A stretch of DNA of 64,000 bases from Providencia manganoxydans (GCF_016618195.1 NZ_CP067099.1:3906001-3970000), one strand, 5' to 3'; numbered from the stretch's first letter, positions 8,589-16,951 are shown. Translations and numbers: made by a program. The notes: generated from the sequence alone by a model not told the origin.

Positions 8589-9746
8589 ATGTATGATTAT
8601 TGTCTTACCTCCCAATTAGCTCAAGAAATCGTTGATAGAACAATGAACATTATTGATTGCAATATTAATGTTATGGATGAGAACGGATGTATAATAGGAA
8701 GTGGAGATAGTAATAGATTAGGTGAATTTCATGAAGGAGCTTTGCTCGCAATCAAACAAAAACGAACAGTTGTTATTGATGAAGCGATGGCAAATCATTT
8801 ACATGGTGTTAGGCCAGGTATTAATTTGCCGCTTTATTTGAACAGTAAAATTGTTGGTGTGATTGGTTTAACCGGAGAACCTACACAGATTAAACAATTT
8901 GGTGAACTTGTTTCTATGACTGCGGTTATGATGCTAGAACAGGCAGAGATTTATAATCATTTAAATTTAAATGACCGTTTTAAAGAAGAGATTATTCTCG
9001 CTTATATCGACAATGGCACTATACCCGATAACATAACTGAATGGTCTAAAAAACTTAATATTAATTTTTCTATCCCAAGAGTTGCTTTCATTATTGAGGT
9101 TGATAGTGGTCAATTAGGGGTAAATAGTGCATTTAGTGAATTACAGGAAATTAAAAAATTAATTGAATATAATAATTCAGATAATTTAGTCGCCATTCAA
9201 TCACTGACTGAGATTATCTGCTTAAGCCCAGCATTAAATAAATTTAATCGTTGGGATATTGAAGAGAAAAAAAAGAAAATTTTCAGTCTAGAATCTGATA
9301 TCCAAAGGTTGTTTAAATTACAAGTAAAAATCGCATTGGGTAATTTTTTCTTTGAATCACCAGAAGAAGCAATAAAAAAATCTTATGAAACAGCCAAAAT
9401 AACCCTTCAGGTAGGAAAAGCTAAAAAACCAAAATTAAGGGTTTATTGCTACCAAGATATCATGTTACCTGTTTTATTATATGGCCTAAATTTCAAATGG
9501 TCATCAGAAGAACTATTAAAGCCGCTAAATATATTACTACATGAAGATGCAAATGGTGTCTTAATTAAAACATTAACAATATGGTTTAAAAACAATTTAA
9601 TCATGAGTGAGACTGCTAAAGAATTATTCATTCATCGCAATACATTAGATTACCGACTAAAAAGAATATCAGATATCACAAAGTTAGATTTATTGACCAT
9701 TGAAAGTAAAGTTTTATTGTATGTTGCGCTACAGCTGAAAAATTAA
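8589..9746 (+). CDS. cdaR: CdaR-family sugar diacid/glycerate-responsive regulator
   Basis: Its 385 residues equal the length of E. coli CdaR. The N-terminal sugar-diacid domain is recognisable (LAQEIVDRTMNIIDCNINVMD, then GLTGEP near residue 98). The C-terminal PucR-type helix-turn-helix is at about 335-370 (LFIHRNTLDYRLKRI). CdaR activates the gar/gud genes in response to glucarate, galactarate or glycerate. Here it is last in an operon containing a glycerate kinase, so activation by glycerate or the imported acid is a reasonable inference. A clear hairpin follows. Confidence 0.85.
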   Translation: MYDYCLTSQLAQEIVDRTMNIIDCNINVMDENGCIIGSGDSNRLGEFHEGALLAIKQKRTVVIDEAMANHLHGVRPGINLPLYLNSKIVGVIGLTGEPTQIKQFGELVSMTAVMMLEQAEIYNHLNLNDRFKEEIILAYIDNGTIPDNITEWSKKLNINFSIPRVAFIIEVDSGQLGVNSAFSELQEIKKLIEYNNSDNLVAIQSLTEIICLSPALNKFNRWDIEEKKKKIFSLESDIQRLFKLQVKIALGNFFFESPEEAIKKSYETAKITLQVGKAKKPKLRVYCYQDIMLPVLLYGLNFKWSSEELLKPLNILLHEDANGVLIKTLTIWFKNNLIMSETAKELFIHRNTLDYRLKRISDITKLDLLTIESKVLLYVALQLKN

Positions 9747-9756
9747 TTCAATAATG

Positions 9757-9788
9757 GCTTAGGACGAAAATATCGTTTTCTCCTAAGC
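9757..9788 (+). terminator. rho-independent terminator after cdaR
   Basis: GCTTAGGA at 9757 pairs with TCCTAAGC at 9781-9788, and the inner GAAAA pairs with TTTTC around a TATCG loop. It closes the catabolic operon. Confidence 0.6.
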
Positions 9789-10058
9789 TATAATGCCATC
9801 ACCAAACGGATATCCTTCATAAATTTTCAACAATAATGGCGGTTTTTCGGATAGGATGGGTAGTGTTGTGGTATTAGCTAAGCTTGATGATGTGATAATA
9901 GTACCGAGAAGGCACTTAACAACTATAAATGTTCTCTCGTCACGATAAAACAAGCACCTAAAATACAATGAGGTTCACGTAATGTATCAAGAGGTCAAAA
10001 GAGTAGATAAGTCTAGAACGATCTTCCATAAAGGAATAAATTTTGAATTAATGTACAA
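9789..10058. other. intergenic, probable left edge of the restriction island
   Basis: I see no supported gene. A 61-codon frame on the minus strand lacks a convincing ribosome site and resembles nothing I know. No copy of the tRNA-Leu 3' end (the expected attachment core) is visible, so the left junction of the island is not defined. Confidence 0.3.
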
Positions 10059-11315
10059 TCATACTTCAAAAATTTGCTTCTTAAATTCATAGCAAATCTT
10101 ATGGTTAACATAAGATTCCATTACTCCTATAGGCTCGCAGTAATGGCAATAAATTACTGGATACTCTAATTCGCCAATAAATAAATCTGTTCCCCCTTGT
10201 CCTCTTTTTCCAACATGAGCCGATATTAATTTTTGTTCTGCTCCAGGAAATACAAAGTGAGTTGTAACTTTAACATCTCTACTTACTGTAGATTTGACAG
10301 CTTTTTCATAAAAATATTGCTTAACTAAATCAGGCCAACCAGGAGCATCTTTTGGTGTCAAAGCGGAATAATATTTAGCATCGACGACAGCAACCCGTTG
10401 ATTAGACTTGTCACTAATGACTATATCAGTTCTTTGTCCTTTTTCTGCAACCTCATGATATTTAGAGTTTTGTAGATAATAAGGAACAGGTAATTTTTGA
10501 TTGTATGCTTTTTCTCCGAGTAGCACTTTATGTAGCATGCTCTCCCACACATTCTGAAAATGACGAGTACCTATTATCAATATGTTATTGTTTATACCAT
10601 CTATGCTTTCAATATATCGTTTTAATAATCTGATTAAGTTAATATCTCGTTCAGAATAACTTAAAGAGAGTTCACGATTTAAATGAGCGAGTTGAGTTTC
10701 TTGGTCGCCGGAGGGTACTGGCATTTCCTCTAGATTTACATCAAAATGAATCTCTTCACCATTTATAAGCACACCAAATTTTTTCTTAATGTCTCTAATG
10801 ATTGCAGCATGGATCCTAGCGGTTTCACTATCTGATATATTCTTTATCTGAGATGATTCAAGTTCTAAATAAACAGGAGATGAGTCGGATATAAATGGTA
10901 TATGTCGAGATACTGTACGGGACCAGTTTGTTTTACCTTTATTAACTGACTGAATTTTATGTCTCCTAACATATAAACCATTTGTTATATAGTCTTCAAA
11001 TAAACTGATTGAAGTAAAAATTAAATTACCCCCAATCAATGAATCACCATCAGTATCTTGTATACCTGTTAATTTATCTGAATAGTAACGATTTAGTGAC
11101 TGAAACAAATAATGAGCGGCTAACTCTCCATTATCTGTTAGCACGCTGTTTACCGGTAGGAAAACTGCTGTAGTCCCAGACCAAGAAAAGAAACCACAAA
11201 AACGAATCCTATAATGATCTGGGGCTATTAATCCCATTTCACGCATCTTACAAGACAATTCATCAGGTAACTGGCTGATGATAGAACGATCTCTGTAAAA
11301 TTGAAAGCTACTCAT
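10059..11315 (-). CDS. LlaJI/McrC-like restriction endonuclease subunit
   Basis: The 418-residue form starts at ATG 11315 (an in-frame ATG at 11357 adds 14 residues). A GKTNWSRTV segment near residue 127 and FQNVWESML near 253 are typical of McrC/LlaJI-type proteins. The PD-(D/E)xK nuclease core is visible as TDIVISD (Asp near 297) followed by DAK near 312-314. It should be the cleavage subunit loaded by the McrB-like GTPase encoded upstream. The start overlaps the GTPase stop codon by eight bases (ATGAGTAG), suggesting translational coupling. Assignment to LlaJI rather than another McrC subtype is inference. Confidence 0.75.
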   Translation of the reverse strand: MSSFQFYRDRSIISQLPDELSCKMREMGLIAPDHYRIRFCGFFSWSGTTAVFLPVNSVLTDNGELAAHYLFQSLNRYYSDKLTGIQDTDGDSLIGGNLIFTSISLFEDYITNGLYVRRHKIQSVNKGKTNWSRTVSRHIPFISDSSPVYLELESSQIKNISDSETARIHAAIIRDIKKKFGVLINGEEIHFDVNLEEMPVPSGDQETQLAHLNRELSLSYSERDINLIRLLKRYIESIDGINNNILIIGTRHFQNVWESMLHKVLLGEKAYNQKLPVPYYLQNSKYHEVAEKGQRTDIVISDKSNQRVAVVDAKYYSALTPKDAPGWPDLVKQYFYEKAVKSTVSRDVKVTTHFVFPGAEQKLISAHVGKRGQGGTDLFIGELEYPVIYCHYCEPIGVMESYVNHKICYEFKKQIFEV

Positions 11316-12972
11316 CTCCTTCCGCAACTCCTGTACTATCATCAACTGTGTTACCATTCGAGATAATTAGCGATTCAACTATCTCGCTGAAAACAGATTT
11401 TTTTCCCCCAATAAACTGTTCATGCAATTCACCAAATGTACCAATACTTTTATCAAAAATAATATTCCGCCCCTTATGACGTAATACATCATCCCAAAGA
11501 TACACAAATAATTTTCCGCTGATTGCTTCATGAGATGTTTCACTATTTGATAATTCAGTACTATTAAGAAAAAATGGGCCAATTAAGCGATCTTCTGGAA
11601 CTTTCATTTCTTTAAGTTGATGATTGATCACTTTATTAGCGAAATTTTTCCAAGTAATATCATAAGCACCTTGACTAGTCATAATTCGCAGCCTTTGTAA
11701 ACTAACTGCAGGATTATCAAAATCAAGCTTTATATATCTAAACGACCAACGTCTTTTGAATGCAGTATCCAAAGGCATAACCGCTTGGTCGCTGCTATTC
11801 ATAGTTGCAAGTAAAGACAAATTTGCAGGTATTGATAATTTTGGAAGATAGCCTAAACCCGCGGCTTTAAGTTGCTCATTAATGTAAGCCTGCATATCAG
11901 GATCAGTGAAATCAATTTCGTACTTGCTTGCTCCGTTTTCTCTATCCAAGAGTTGAAATAACTCACCAAATACCGCAGCAGCAGGTGCTCGATTAATCTC
12001 CTCAATAACTAGGTAAACATTTTGTTCTGGATTCTTTAGTGCTTCAAGTAATGCTGTGGTAAAAGGGCCGGGCCTGAAAGCATAAGTAACAGCACCACTT
12101 ACATTCGTTGGTTTCAAAGAACCAATAAAATCTGAATTTTGAGTATCAGGATGGAAAACGGTAACAATTTTTCTATCACCTTCTGTTAGCTCATTAAGCT
12201 GGTGGCTTTTACCTGTACCAGGTGCTCCATAATAGATATAGTTACATCCTATTTTAGCAGGTTTAGTAGGAGCCAAATGTATTATGCTTGAAGTATCTTC
12301 GTCTAAGTATTTTACTGGCTCTTTACTCAGAGTTTCAAAATAACGCCTTAAATCTCCAGATGCTGTAAAAGCCTTAACAATAGTTAAAAGCCGTGATGAA
12401 TTGGCAACAATAACTCGAGCAGCTAAATCAAAAGATGATTGAAATACATCACCTCTATCCAATGTTTTACCATTCATTTGATCTGTTTTTTTAAGAGGTT
12501 GAAACCACCAGTCTCGATCCGTTAAAAACCGTTCAAATAATATAGCATCACTAGGCTCCATAGCCCTCAAGAATAATTTAGTATCGTTAGCAATTTCAGA
12601 TGTATTATTAAGTTCTTCAGATGGCAACTTATTTAAGAACTCTTTGATCGAGACACTACTATGCTCTTTATTTTTTAAAAACTCTCTGAGTTCTTTAATT
12701 TTTTGCTGATATTCACACAACGCTTCATCTAATTCCCAGAAGGTTGCTCCATACCAAAGCAAGGAAGAAGGTAAATCTGTACGGAGACCATTCTCATTTA
12801 TTAATAGTATTGAAAATGGCTGAATCTCAAATGAAGATCTCGGTTCAACTTCCGCTAATGCATTCTTCAAAAGTGATGCTAAAACCAAATCTATGTGTAT
12901 ATCACTACGATGGTTTAAGTTATCAAAAGACTCTCGACATTGATGGATTACATCATTTAAATTTTTTAGCAC
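11308..12972 (-). CDS. McrB-like AAA+ GTPase of a restriction system
   Basis: A 554-residue protein. The N-terminal 230 residues are unassigned and probably bind DNA. A McrB-type AAA+ domain follows: Walker A GAPGTGKS at 249-256, Walker B with the diagnostic EEINRA at about 324-329, MNSSD at 391-395 in the place of the McrB MNTAD guanine-recognition motif, and an RR pair near 407. Such motors translocate DNA and activate the partner nuclease. The start is a GTG at 12972 with AAGGTGA just upstream. The gene diverges from the methyltransferase across about 70 bases. Confidence 0.85.
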   Translation of the reverse strand: MLKNLNDVIHQCRESFDNLNHRSDIHIDLVLASLLKNALAEVEPRSSFEIQPFSILLINENGLRTDLPSSLLWYGATFWELDEALCEYQQKIKELREFLKNKEHSSVSIKEFLNKLPSEELNNTSEIANDTKLFLRAMEPSDAILFERFLTDRDWWFQPLKKTDQMNGKTLDRGDVFQSSFDLAARVIVANSSRLLTIVKAFTASGDLRRYFETLSKEPVKYLDEDTSSIIHLAPTKPAKIGCNYIYYGAPGTGKSHQLNELTEGDRKIVTVFHPDTQNSDFIGSLKPTNVSGAVTYAFRPGPFTTALLEALKNPEQNVYLVIEEINRAPAAAVFGELFQLLDRENGASKYEIDFTDPDMQAYINEQLKAAGLGYLPKLSIPANLSLLATMNSSDQAVMPLDTAFKRRWSFRYIKLDFDNPAVSLQRLRIMTSQGAYDITWKNFANKVINHQLKEMKVPEDRLIGPFFLNSTELSNSETSHEAISGKLFVYLWDDVLRHKGRNIIFDKSIGTFGELHEQFIGGKKSVFSEIVESLIISNGNTVDDSTGVAEGDE

Positions 12973-13041
12973 AATTCACCTTGCCTGTTTAGATATACAG
13001 TGCTAGTATCACCGGGAGTAAAACCGGATAAGTAGACACCT
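12973..13041. promoter_or_regulatory. short divergent control region of the restriction-modification genes
   Basis: These 69 bases must hold promoters for both the nuclease operon and the methyltransferase. An imperfect inverted repeat, TATCACCGG-N8-CCGGATA (about 13006-13029), lies next to the methyltransferase start. It could be the operator of the methyltransferase N-terminal helix-turn-helix; this is inference. Confidence 0.35.
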
Positions 13042-14346
13042 ATGACAATTGAAATCCTAGATAAAGCAGAATATATCAGACTATTGAGAAAAAAACTTGG
13101 ATTAGGCCCAACAGAAATGGCAAATCTTCTAGGCATGAATGCAACAGGAGAAAGAACTATACGTGGTTGGGAAAATGGTGAACATACTCCAACACCTGCA
13201 AAATGGCAGAGCATACTTGATTTAGAAAAATCCTTAGCCAAACATTCAAAAAATGCACCATTCAAACAAAAATCTTTAGAAGAAGCTGATTTTACTTTTA
13301 TTGATTTATTCGCAGGGATCGGTGGGATACGGTTACCATTCCAAAATCTTAATGGGCACTGTGTATTTTCATCCGAATGGGATAAATTTTCTCAAAAAAC
13401 GTATTTAACGAATTATGGAGAAATGCCGAACGGAGATATTACTCAAATCTCAGCAAAAGATATACCTGACCATGATATTTTATTAGGTGGCTTCCCTTGT
13501 CAAGCATTCTCACAAGCTGGATTAAAACAAGGTTTTAATGATACTCGAGGAACAATGTTTTTTGAGATACAGCGGATACTTGCAGAAAAAAAGCCTAAAG
13601 CATTCCTCTTAGAAAATGTAAAACAACTTCAAGGGCACGACAAAGGCCGAACACTACAAACCATCATTAACATATTACAAGGGAAGCATAATCAAGGTAT
13701 ACCTAACGAGATTCCAATGAGTGAAGAAGCGCGCCATGCTCTCTCAGTAAAACTTAATTATTGGGTTGATTTTAAAATACTTCGCGCTGCAGATTTTGGT
13801 ATTCCTCAAAATAGAGAACGTATTTTTATCGTTGGATATGATCGAGATTATTTTAAAGGTATCGATTTTGATAGCTTGTTTAAATGGCCTATCCCACCAA
13901 AATCAGACACTCGAGTTGGCGATATTCTTCAACCACAGGAAGAATTAGAAGCCGAGATCAAAAAAACAGGTAAAGACAAATATACTATTTCTGACCAACT
14001 ATGGCATGGACATAAAAAAAGAAAAGAAGAGCATAAGATAAAAGGAAATGGTTTCGGATATACATTATTTAACTCGAAAAGTGAATATACTAATACAATC
14101 AGTGCCCGCTATTATAAAGATGGCTCAGAGATCTTGATTGACCAAAGTCATCTTGGTAAAAATCCAAGAAAACTAACGCCTAGAGAATGTGCGAATCTCC
14201 AAGGTTTCCCCAAAAACTACATTGTTGATGCTGTATCACAAGGACAAATTTATAAACAGTTCGGTAATTCTGTATGTGTTAAAGTGGTAGAAGCAGTAGC
14301 TACAAAAATGATTGATACGCTATTAGTTCTTTCAAAAAAGAATTGA
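13042..14346 (+). CDS. DNA (cytosine-5-)-methyltransferase with N-terminal helix-turn-helix
   Basis: A 434-residue protein. Residues 10-60 form an XRE-like helix-turn-helix (LRKKLGLGPTEMANLLGMN, then RTIRGWENG). The complete C5 methyltransferase motif set follows: motif I FIDLFAGIGGIRL (86-98), motif IV with catalytic Cys153 in GGFPCQAFSQAG, motif VI ENV at 191-193, motif VIII QNRERIFIVGYD, and motif X QFGNSVCVKVVEAV at the C-terminus. It protects host DNA from the divergent nuclease genes. N-terminal HTH domains on such enzymes (for example the SsoII/EcoRII type) repress their own promoter. The recognition sequence cannot be read. Confidence 0.93.
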   Translation: MTIEILDKAEYIRLLRKKLGLGPTEMANLLGMNATGERTIRGWENGEHTPTPAKWQSILDLEKSLAKHSKNAPFKQKSLEEADFTFIDLFAGIGGIRLPFQNLNGHCVFSSEWDKFSQKTYLTNYGEMPNGDITQISAKDIPDHDILLGGFPCQAFSQAGLKQGFNDTRGTMFFEIQRILAEKKPKAFLLENVKQLQGHDKGRTLQTIINILQGKHNQGIPNEIPMSEEARHALSVKLNYWVDFKILRAADFGIPQNRERIFIVGYDRDYFKGIDFDSLFKWPIPPKSDTRVGDILQPQEELEAEIKKTGKDKYTISDQLWHGHKKRKEEHKIKGNGFGYTLFNSKSEYTNTISARYYKDGSEILIDQSHLGKNPRKLTPRECANLQGFPKNYIVDAVSQGQIYKQFGNSVCVKVVEAVATKMIDTLLVLSKKN

Positions 14347-14427
14347 TTTTTACAGAACTTTGGTGAGATATACTTACATAGCTCACCAATGAATTAATGT
14401 GTTTCAATATAATTTGTTTTTTCTGAT

Positions 14428-14772
14428 CTATAAAATCAGTTCTGCCCAAAACTGGTTATCACGACCAATTCCAAAAACTAATGTACTCCCCTCTCTAGCC
14501 ATACTCATCACTGTATTGGTTTGAAAATAAAGTCGGTATTCAGAACGAGAAACATGATTCTCTCTAGCATCATACCAAGTGACTCTAGATTCTACATACC
14601 CATCTTTTCCCCTAAGAGAAAATTTAACATTAAAAGTTTTTCTATCAAGACCTAATATATTCTTTAATTCAGAAACCCCATTCAATTCATGCTGATTTGA
14701 GCTAGAAGGAAGGGCTTCTACCGCTGATAAAGTTTTCACACACGAAGGACTTAAATTTAACGCACCTATCAT
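14428..14772 (-). CDS. orphan EcoRII-N/B3-like DNA-binding domain protein
   Basis: This 114-residue gene is convergent with the methyltransferase. Its second half (ESRVTWYDARENHVSRSEY, then RLYFQTN and AREGSTLVFGIGRDNQFW) resembles the EcoRII-N/B3 effector-binding domain of type II restriction enzymes, from memory of that family. A full EcoRII-type enzyme is about 400 residues with a C-terminal nuclease. Here the frame stops after the B3-like part, and only about 80 bases separate it from the methyltransferase. It is either a truncated endonuclease or a stand-alone DNA-binding protein. No database check was possible. Confidence 0.45.
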   Translation of the reverse strand: MIGALNLSPSCVKTLSAVEALPSSSNQHELNGVSELKNILGLDRKTFNVKFSLRGKDGYVESRVTWYDARENHVSRSEYRLYFQTNTVMSMAREGSTLVFGIGRDNQFWAELIL

Positions 14773-15230
14773 AAAAAACCTTTTTTAAATTCAGATAAAG
14801 TGAATATATTAAACAGGATTCATAATATTTCTCAGATCATTATCAAAAATCTGTAAAAATAACCTATGAGTATATAAATTTTGATTATGTCTTTTCAATG
14901 AAAATTCAAACTTTATTGGGTAAAACTACTTTGAGTAGAATGATTACTTCAATGCTACTGAATACATATTAGGGGGGGGGGAGCATATTACTCCCAATAG
15001 TACTATATTTTTACGACTGTATCTCGTACTACTTACCATATCCTATTGCCCTATTGTAAGTTTCATAAATTTGTGATCATTTTATAAAAAATACCCCCAT
15101 ACAATTTATCCGTGTAATCCGTATACTACTACGTCAATACTCTACACCCATCCATATACTGAATACTGAATACTGAATACTGAATACTGAACGTGATTAT
15201 ACATACCACAAATCGCATACCTATCGATAT
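14773..15230. other. non-coding island spacer with G10 tract and heptamer array
   Basis: No gene is supported. The stretch contains ten consecutive G residues (14972-14981) in an otherwise AT-rich context and a five-copy heptamer array (15157-15191). The composition fits decayed island DNA. Confidence 0.5.
15157..15191. repeat. tandem repeat, TACTGAA x 5
   Basis: Five exact head-to-tail copies of TACTGAA. It may be a slippage product. The word CTGAATAC also occurs once nearby at about 14958. Confidence 0.9.
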
Positions 15231-15332
15231 ACCCAGCTCAGCCCATGTAAAGTTATATCCCTTCTCATGCAAAATTGATCTCATCATAGGGCGAAAACCA
15301 TACCGAGTAAGCTTTCCTTTATATCCCAACAA
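15231..15332 (-). pseudogene. degenerate tyrosine recombinase fragment
   Basis: About 34 residues beginning MLGYKGKLTRYGFRPMMRSI match the box II region of phage-type integrases (the L-T-xHGFR neighbourhood), with the usual His replaced by Tyr. Upstream and downstream parts are absent. It is a remnant of a second integrase, distinct from the P4-type one at 15347-16100. Confidence 0.5.
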
Positions 15333-15346
15333 TTCAATTATCTAAT

Positions 15347-16100
15347 TTAGATTGTATTTAATGGATTACCCAATTTAGCAAAACTAAACGGCGAAATCTC
15401 CTTATCCCTATTCGCATCCAAATAATCCGCCCACCACTGCACCATCAGCCGCCTTTCCTCAATGTGTTCTGCCTTATGAATATAAGCCGCTCTCACTGAG
15501 TTGCGTTCTTGGTGGCTCATCTGGCGTTCTACTGCGTCCTTCGACCATAACCCTGACTCGAGCAACGAGCTACATGCCATTGTTCTAAAACCATGCCCAC
15601 ACACTTCCGTCTTGGTGTCATATCCCATCACACCTAATGCATTGTTTACTGTGTTTTCATTCATTAGTTTTCTTGGATTATGATCGTCGATAAATATCAG
15701 ATCGTGATTAAAAATAAATTGATGAACCTATTTTAAGCTTTCAATGACTATGACTCTCTGAGCACTTCTTATTGGTCGCATGCCAATCGCGAGCTACCTT
15801 CTCAAAGGTGTTAAATTCCTTTTGCTGTTCTTCCTTTAATTCTTTCTTGAGTTCGCGTGGGTCGATACCTAAAGCAACTTGCTTTCTGGCAGCATCCCTT
15901 CTTTCTCTCGCATCCGCTAAGGAGATTTCAGGATATATACCAAAGGCCATTAAATGTTGTTTACCACCAAAGCGAAAACGGAAACGCCAATATTTAGAGC
16001 CATTGGGGTGAATATAAAGAAACAAGCCATCACTGTCTGTCAGTGTATAAGCTTTCTCGTCTGGTTTAGCTGCACGAACTTTCGTATCGGTTAATGCCAT
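15347..16100 (-). pseudogene. P4-type tRNA-site integrase, internally deleted
   Basis: The N-terminal part starts at ATG 16100 (MALTDTKVRAAKPDEKAYTL, GAGAGGAC ribosome site). It carries the DUF4102 domain up to FEKVARDWHATNKK and stops at about 15744. The C-terminal part is readable from about 15723 (VHQFIFNHDLIFIDDHNPRK) through GHGFRTMACSSLLESGLW (the R-H-x-x-R catalytic region) and ends SPFSFAKLGNPL. Comparison with intact P4-type integrases (about 400 residues) implies loss of roughly 200 central residues, including the first catalytic Arg. It reads away from tRNA-Leu, the normal orientation for an island integrase. Confidence 0.8.
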
Positions 16101-16130
16101 ATTCTTTGTCCTCTCACCTTTGAGCAAGCA

Positions 16131-16257
16131 TATACTCTAAATAATTCGGATTACATGTAGGCGGCAAGTGAAGATAGCCGAGGAGCATAGATAACTATGT
16201 GACTCGGATAGCTGAACGAAGCCAACACCCATGTAATTCGAAGTATGACGAGTATAC
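16131..16257 (+). repeat. ERIC (IRU) element
   Basis: A full-length copy. It opens TATACTCTAAATAATTCGG, has GGCGGCAAGTGAAGATAG and the central CATAGATAACTATGTGACT, and closes GAAGTATGACGAGTATA, as in the ERIC consensus. It lies between the integrase start and tRNA-Leu. Confidence 0.9.
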
Positions 16258-16383
16258 ATTCATTATCGAAGCGACGTATATACTCAGTTATATACTCACT
16301 CGGAGGTTGATGTGGGTTGAGTTAGATTGACATGCATTGACTAAAAACGCAGGGAAAGCCTTGCAAACACTGGATTTCAGACA

Positions 16384-16410
16384 CAAAAAAAGACGTCGGT
16401 TGACGTCTCT
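16384..16410 (-). terminator. terminator of tRNA-Leu
   Basis: On the minus strand AGACGTCAACCGACGTCT is followed by a run of T. The stem is AGACGTC/GACGTCT, directly downstream of the tRNA 3' end. Confidence 0.8.
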
Positions 16411-16421
16411 TGATGTTCTTA

Positions 16422-16506
16422 TGGTGCCGAAGGCCGGACTCGAACCGGCACACCCGAAGGCGGTTGATTTTGAATCAACTGCGTCTACCAATTCCGCCAC
16501 TCCGGC
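16422..16506 (-). tRNA. tRNA-Leu (anticodon CAA)
   Basis: An 85-base cloverleaf on the minus strand. The acceptor stem GCCGGAG pairs with CTTCGGC, followed by an encoded CCA. The anticodon stem GTTGA/TCAAC encloses the loop TTCAAAA with anticodon CAA. There is a long variable arm (CGCCTTCGGGTG) and a GGTTCGAGTCC T-loop region. It reads UUG codons. A P4-type integrase remnant lies just downstream, so the 3' end is the likely attachment site of the adjacent island. Confidence 0.95.
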
Positions 16507-16951
16507 ACGAAGTGATGTATTCCTTGGAAAACGTGGCTATTATACTTGCCTTGTCTCGACTAGCAACATATATCTTGATTATTCAGTTTGTTCGCTTAAA
16601 AAAAAAGCATGTACTTACATCGATTATGATTTTGTCTATATATTCGTCATACTTCAAGTTGCAGCGTTGTTGACTACGTTCACTCATGCCAGTCACAGAG
16701 TTTTCTATGCGCCTAGCGATTCGTTCACTTGTCGCCTAGCTGTACCTCGGATTATTTAGAGTACATATCCCTCAAATACTTTAACCTTCCAGTTATTGGC
16801 GAATTAATACTTTTTGTTTATTTATCAGCCTAGTCGTATGTTACTTTAGTCAAATATTTGATTTAATTGTTCACCTCATCAAGGCTGCTGGCGACTTACA
16901 ATAATTTTTGCTAGCGTATGTTCATTACGAAACGATTGAAGGGCTTAATAC
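16507..16951. other. intergenic, contains ERIC copy
   Basis: This holds the tRNA-Leu promoter region (reading leftwards), one ERIC element at 16637-16768, and the upstream region of the small membrane peptide. No other gene is visible. Confidence 0.5.
16637..16768 (-). repeat. ERIC (IRU) element
   Basis: An inverted copy relative to the one at 16131. It opens TATATTCGTCATACTTCAAG, has CACAGAGTTTTCTATGCGCC in the centre and ends TCGGATTATTTAGAGTACAT. The pair flanks tRNA-Leu. Confidence 0.85.

Noticed and set aside
9783..9968. 61-codon minus-strand frame downstream of cdaR
   Set aside because: No ribosome site, no recognisable domain, and its 3' end overlaps the cdaR terminator.
15157..15191. 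Short repeat array as a possible CRISPR
   Set aside because: Seven-base units without spacers and no cas genes. No CRISPR array is present in the window.
16337..16759. Frames running through tRNA-Leu
   Set aside because: They overlap the tRNA and an ERIC repeat on the opposite strand and encode no recognisable protein.
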